From contig CABIZF010000003.1 of NCBI GenBank assembly GCA_902363135.1, positions 243,382 through 307,381 of the forward strand: a stretch of 64,000 bases of DNA. Reading direction: 5' to 3'. Every line of letters starts with the position of its first letter. Position 1 is the first letter of the stretch. The translations under genes were made by a program, and so were the position numbers. Below are positions 63,348 to 64,000 of the stretch, piece by piece. The notes beneath the pieces were generated by a model. It saw only the letters and a list, made by a program, of their open reading frames with translations. It had not been told where the DNA came from and ran no database searches. This DNA comes from Lachnospiraceae bacterium (lineage in GTDB: Bacteria; Bacillota; Clostridia; Lachnospirales; Lachnospiraceae).

Positions 63348-63704
63348 TCAGGACGTTTCCTCCAGCCACTTCCGGAAACAGGCCCGTTTTTCTTCTGGCA
63401 TCCGGTTCAGAAAGTCCTGGATCCATTGCTCGTAGGTCTCCCCAAGCGCCACCTCCTGCATATCATCCGGGTATTCCCTTTGCACTTCCATCATGCAGTC
63501 AAACCGGGTCAATGATTCCTCCGTCAGGTCCGGATAGCGCTCTAAAAGCTCCTGCAAAACTTCAATATACCCAAATGCAAAAGAAAGATACGTCAACCGC
63601 TCATAATCGTTCAGCTGCATATCCTGTTTCCCGCAAAGGAGTTCCTGATCATATCTGTCACACAACCGGTAAAACGCATCCCACTGGCTCACCCATTCTC
63701 CCAT
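63348..63704 (-). CDS. Hypothetical acidic protein of the Tn916-like element
   Basis: 118 residues, MGEWVSQWDAFYRLCDRYDQ, all-helical and strongly acidic; AYIEVLQELLERYPDLTEES-like helix and MPEEKRACFRKWLEETS end. No family recognised. It is followed by its own terminator and preceded by the divergent promoter region of the XRE gene. Confidence 0.7.
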   Translation of the reverse strand: MGEWVSQWDAFYRLCDRYDQELLCGKQDMQLNDYERLTYLSFAFGYIEVLQELLERYPDLTEESLTRFDCMMEVQREYPDDMQEVALGETYEQWIQDFLNRMPEEKRACFRKWLEETS

Positions 63705-63857
63705 TCTTCCATCCCCTCTTCTGCTTTTCTGCTTTTTCTATAACTGTTAAAATAGTTCCTTTTTACAAGCGATTATAAATTATTTTACCAAAGGTTACAA
63801 TGTAATGGAATACTTTTATTGAAATATGTTGGAATTTTTGGAAAGGACTATATCGTT

Positions 63858-64000
63858 TTGGAGCTTGATTATAAAGCAATTGGAAAACGGATCAAAATTG
63901 CACGCATCAAACAGAACCTGACGCAGGAAACCGTTGCAGACCGGATCGGTGTCACACCGCAGCACATCAGCAATGTGGAGACCGGGAACACTTCGGTCAG
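63858..64000 (+). CDS. XRE regulator, 5' part (runs off the right edge)
   Basis: The first 47 residues read LELDYKAIGKRIKIARIKQN then LTQETVADRIGVTPQHISNV ETGNTSV, a clear helix-turn-helix. The start is taken as TTG at 63858, about ten bases after GGAAAGG. Divergent from the 118-aa gene. Likely the repressor-like regulator of the Tn916-like element. Confidence 0.85.
   Translation, partial: MELDYKAIGKRIKIARIKQNLTQETVADRIGVTPQHISNVETGNTSV

Larger units (their letters stand above)
60500..64000. mobile_element. Right-hand Tn916-like integrative element (left end; continues beyond the window)
   Basis: Starts at the break in metG near 60500. Order from the end: integrase, a ribbon-helix-helix protein, a small excisionase-like protein, an HTH protein, a sigma-like protein, an unknown protein, and a divergent XRE regulator. 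This is the regulatory end of Tn916-family elements. The exact border and attachment repeat cannot be fixed because the other end is outside the window. Confidence 0.75.

Noticed and set aside
1..64000. CRISPR arrays, rRNA and tRNA genes
   Set aside because: No regularly spaced direct repeats, no rRNA sequence and no tRNA cloverleaf pattern was noticed on reading; a covariance-model search would be needed to exclude small RNAs.

Overview
The window looks like chromosome from a gut-type Clostridia, most likely Lachnospiraceae. Supporting signs are a Gram-positive T-box, a SipL-like SPOCS/LysM spore protein, PolC-type sequence, Tn916-family mobile modules and strong AGGAGG ribosome sites. All calls come from reading the sequence; no database search was possible.

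Left core (1-31.9 kb). The 5' part of thrS and a small membrane protein sit under a threonine T-box. Upstream is a compact type VII secretion (T7SSb-like) operon read leftward: five WXG100-size proteins, a 1570-aa EssC ATPase with an FHA domain, a YukD-like protein, a membrane-anchored protein and a DUF2974 lipase-like protein. Housekeeping genes follow: nadE, hslO, a DUF2899-type permease, lrgAB, argS, a GntR regulator, ispE, a SipL-like protein, a PrcB-like lipoprotein, malQ and plsC. Then come an XRE regulator, a nitroreductase and a BlaI/BlaR1-like (M56) system. That system controls a secreted SH3-like protein, and the sensor and its target share the same C-terminal module.

Accessory region (32-45.8 kb). 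A histidine-kinase gene is split by a 12.5-kb integrative mobilizable element bounded by a 13-bp direct repeat. The element carries a tyrosine integrase (frameshifted), excisionase, XRE regulator with twin operators, a frameshifted DUF3847 gene, an oriT with a pSC101/RSF1010-like nick sequence, and a MobA/MobL relaxase cut by an IS30 element. Its cargo is pyrB, purA, a ThrE-type exporter, an unknown protein and a LysR regulator. The element looks immobile now.

Right part (45.8-64 kb). There is a lactose module (AraC, GPH symporter, LacZ, second AraC) with a HAD phosphatase, then a RelBE pair and a scrapyard of IS630, Fic and PAPS-reductase remnants. Next is a divergent pair formed by a WYL regulator and a miniature, active-site-altered PolC homologue. 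It is flanked by two copies of the same terminator and is the best candidate here for an undescribed system. Last, a second Tn916-like element has inserted into metG, leaving the tRNA-binding C-terminus at 59964-60500.

A family of modular palindromic repeats (about 25-190 bp) is scattered over 3-32 kb; copies lie between genes and, in two cases, inside reading frames.
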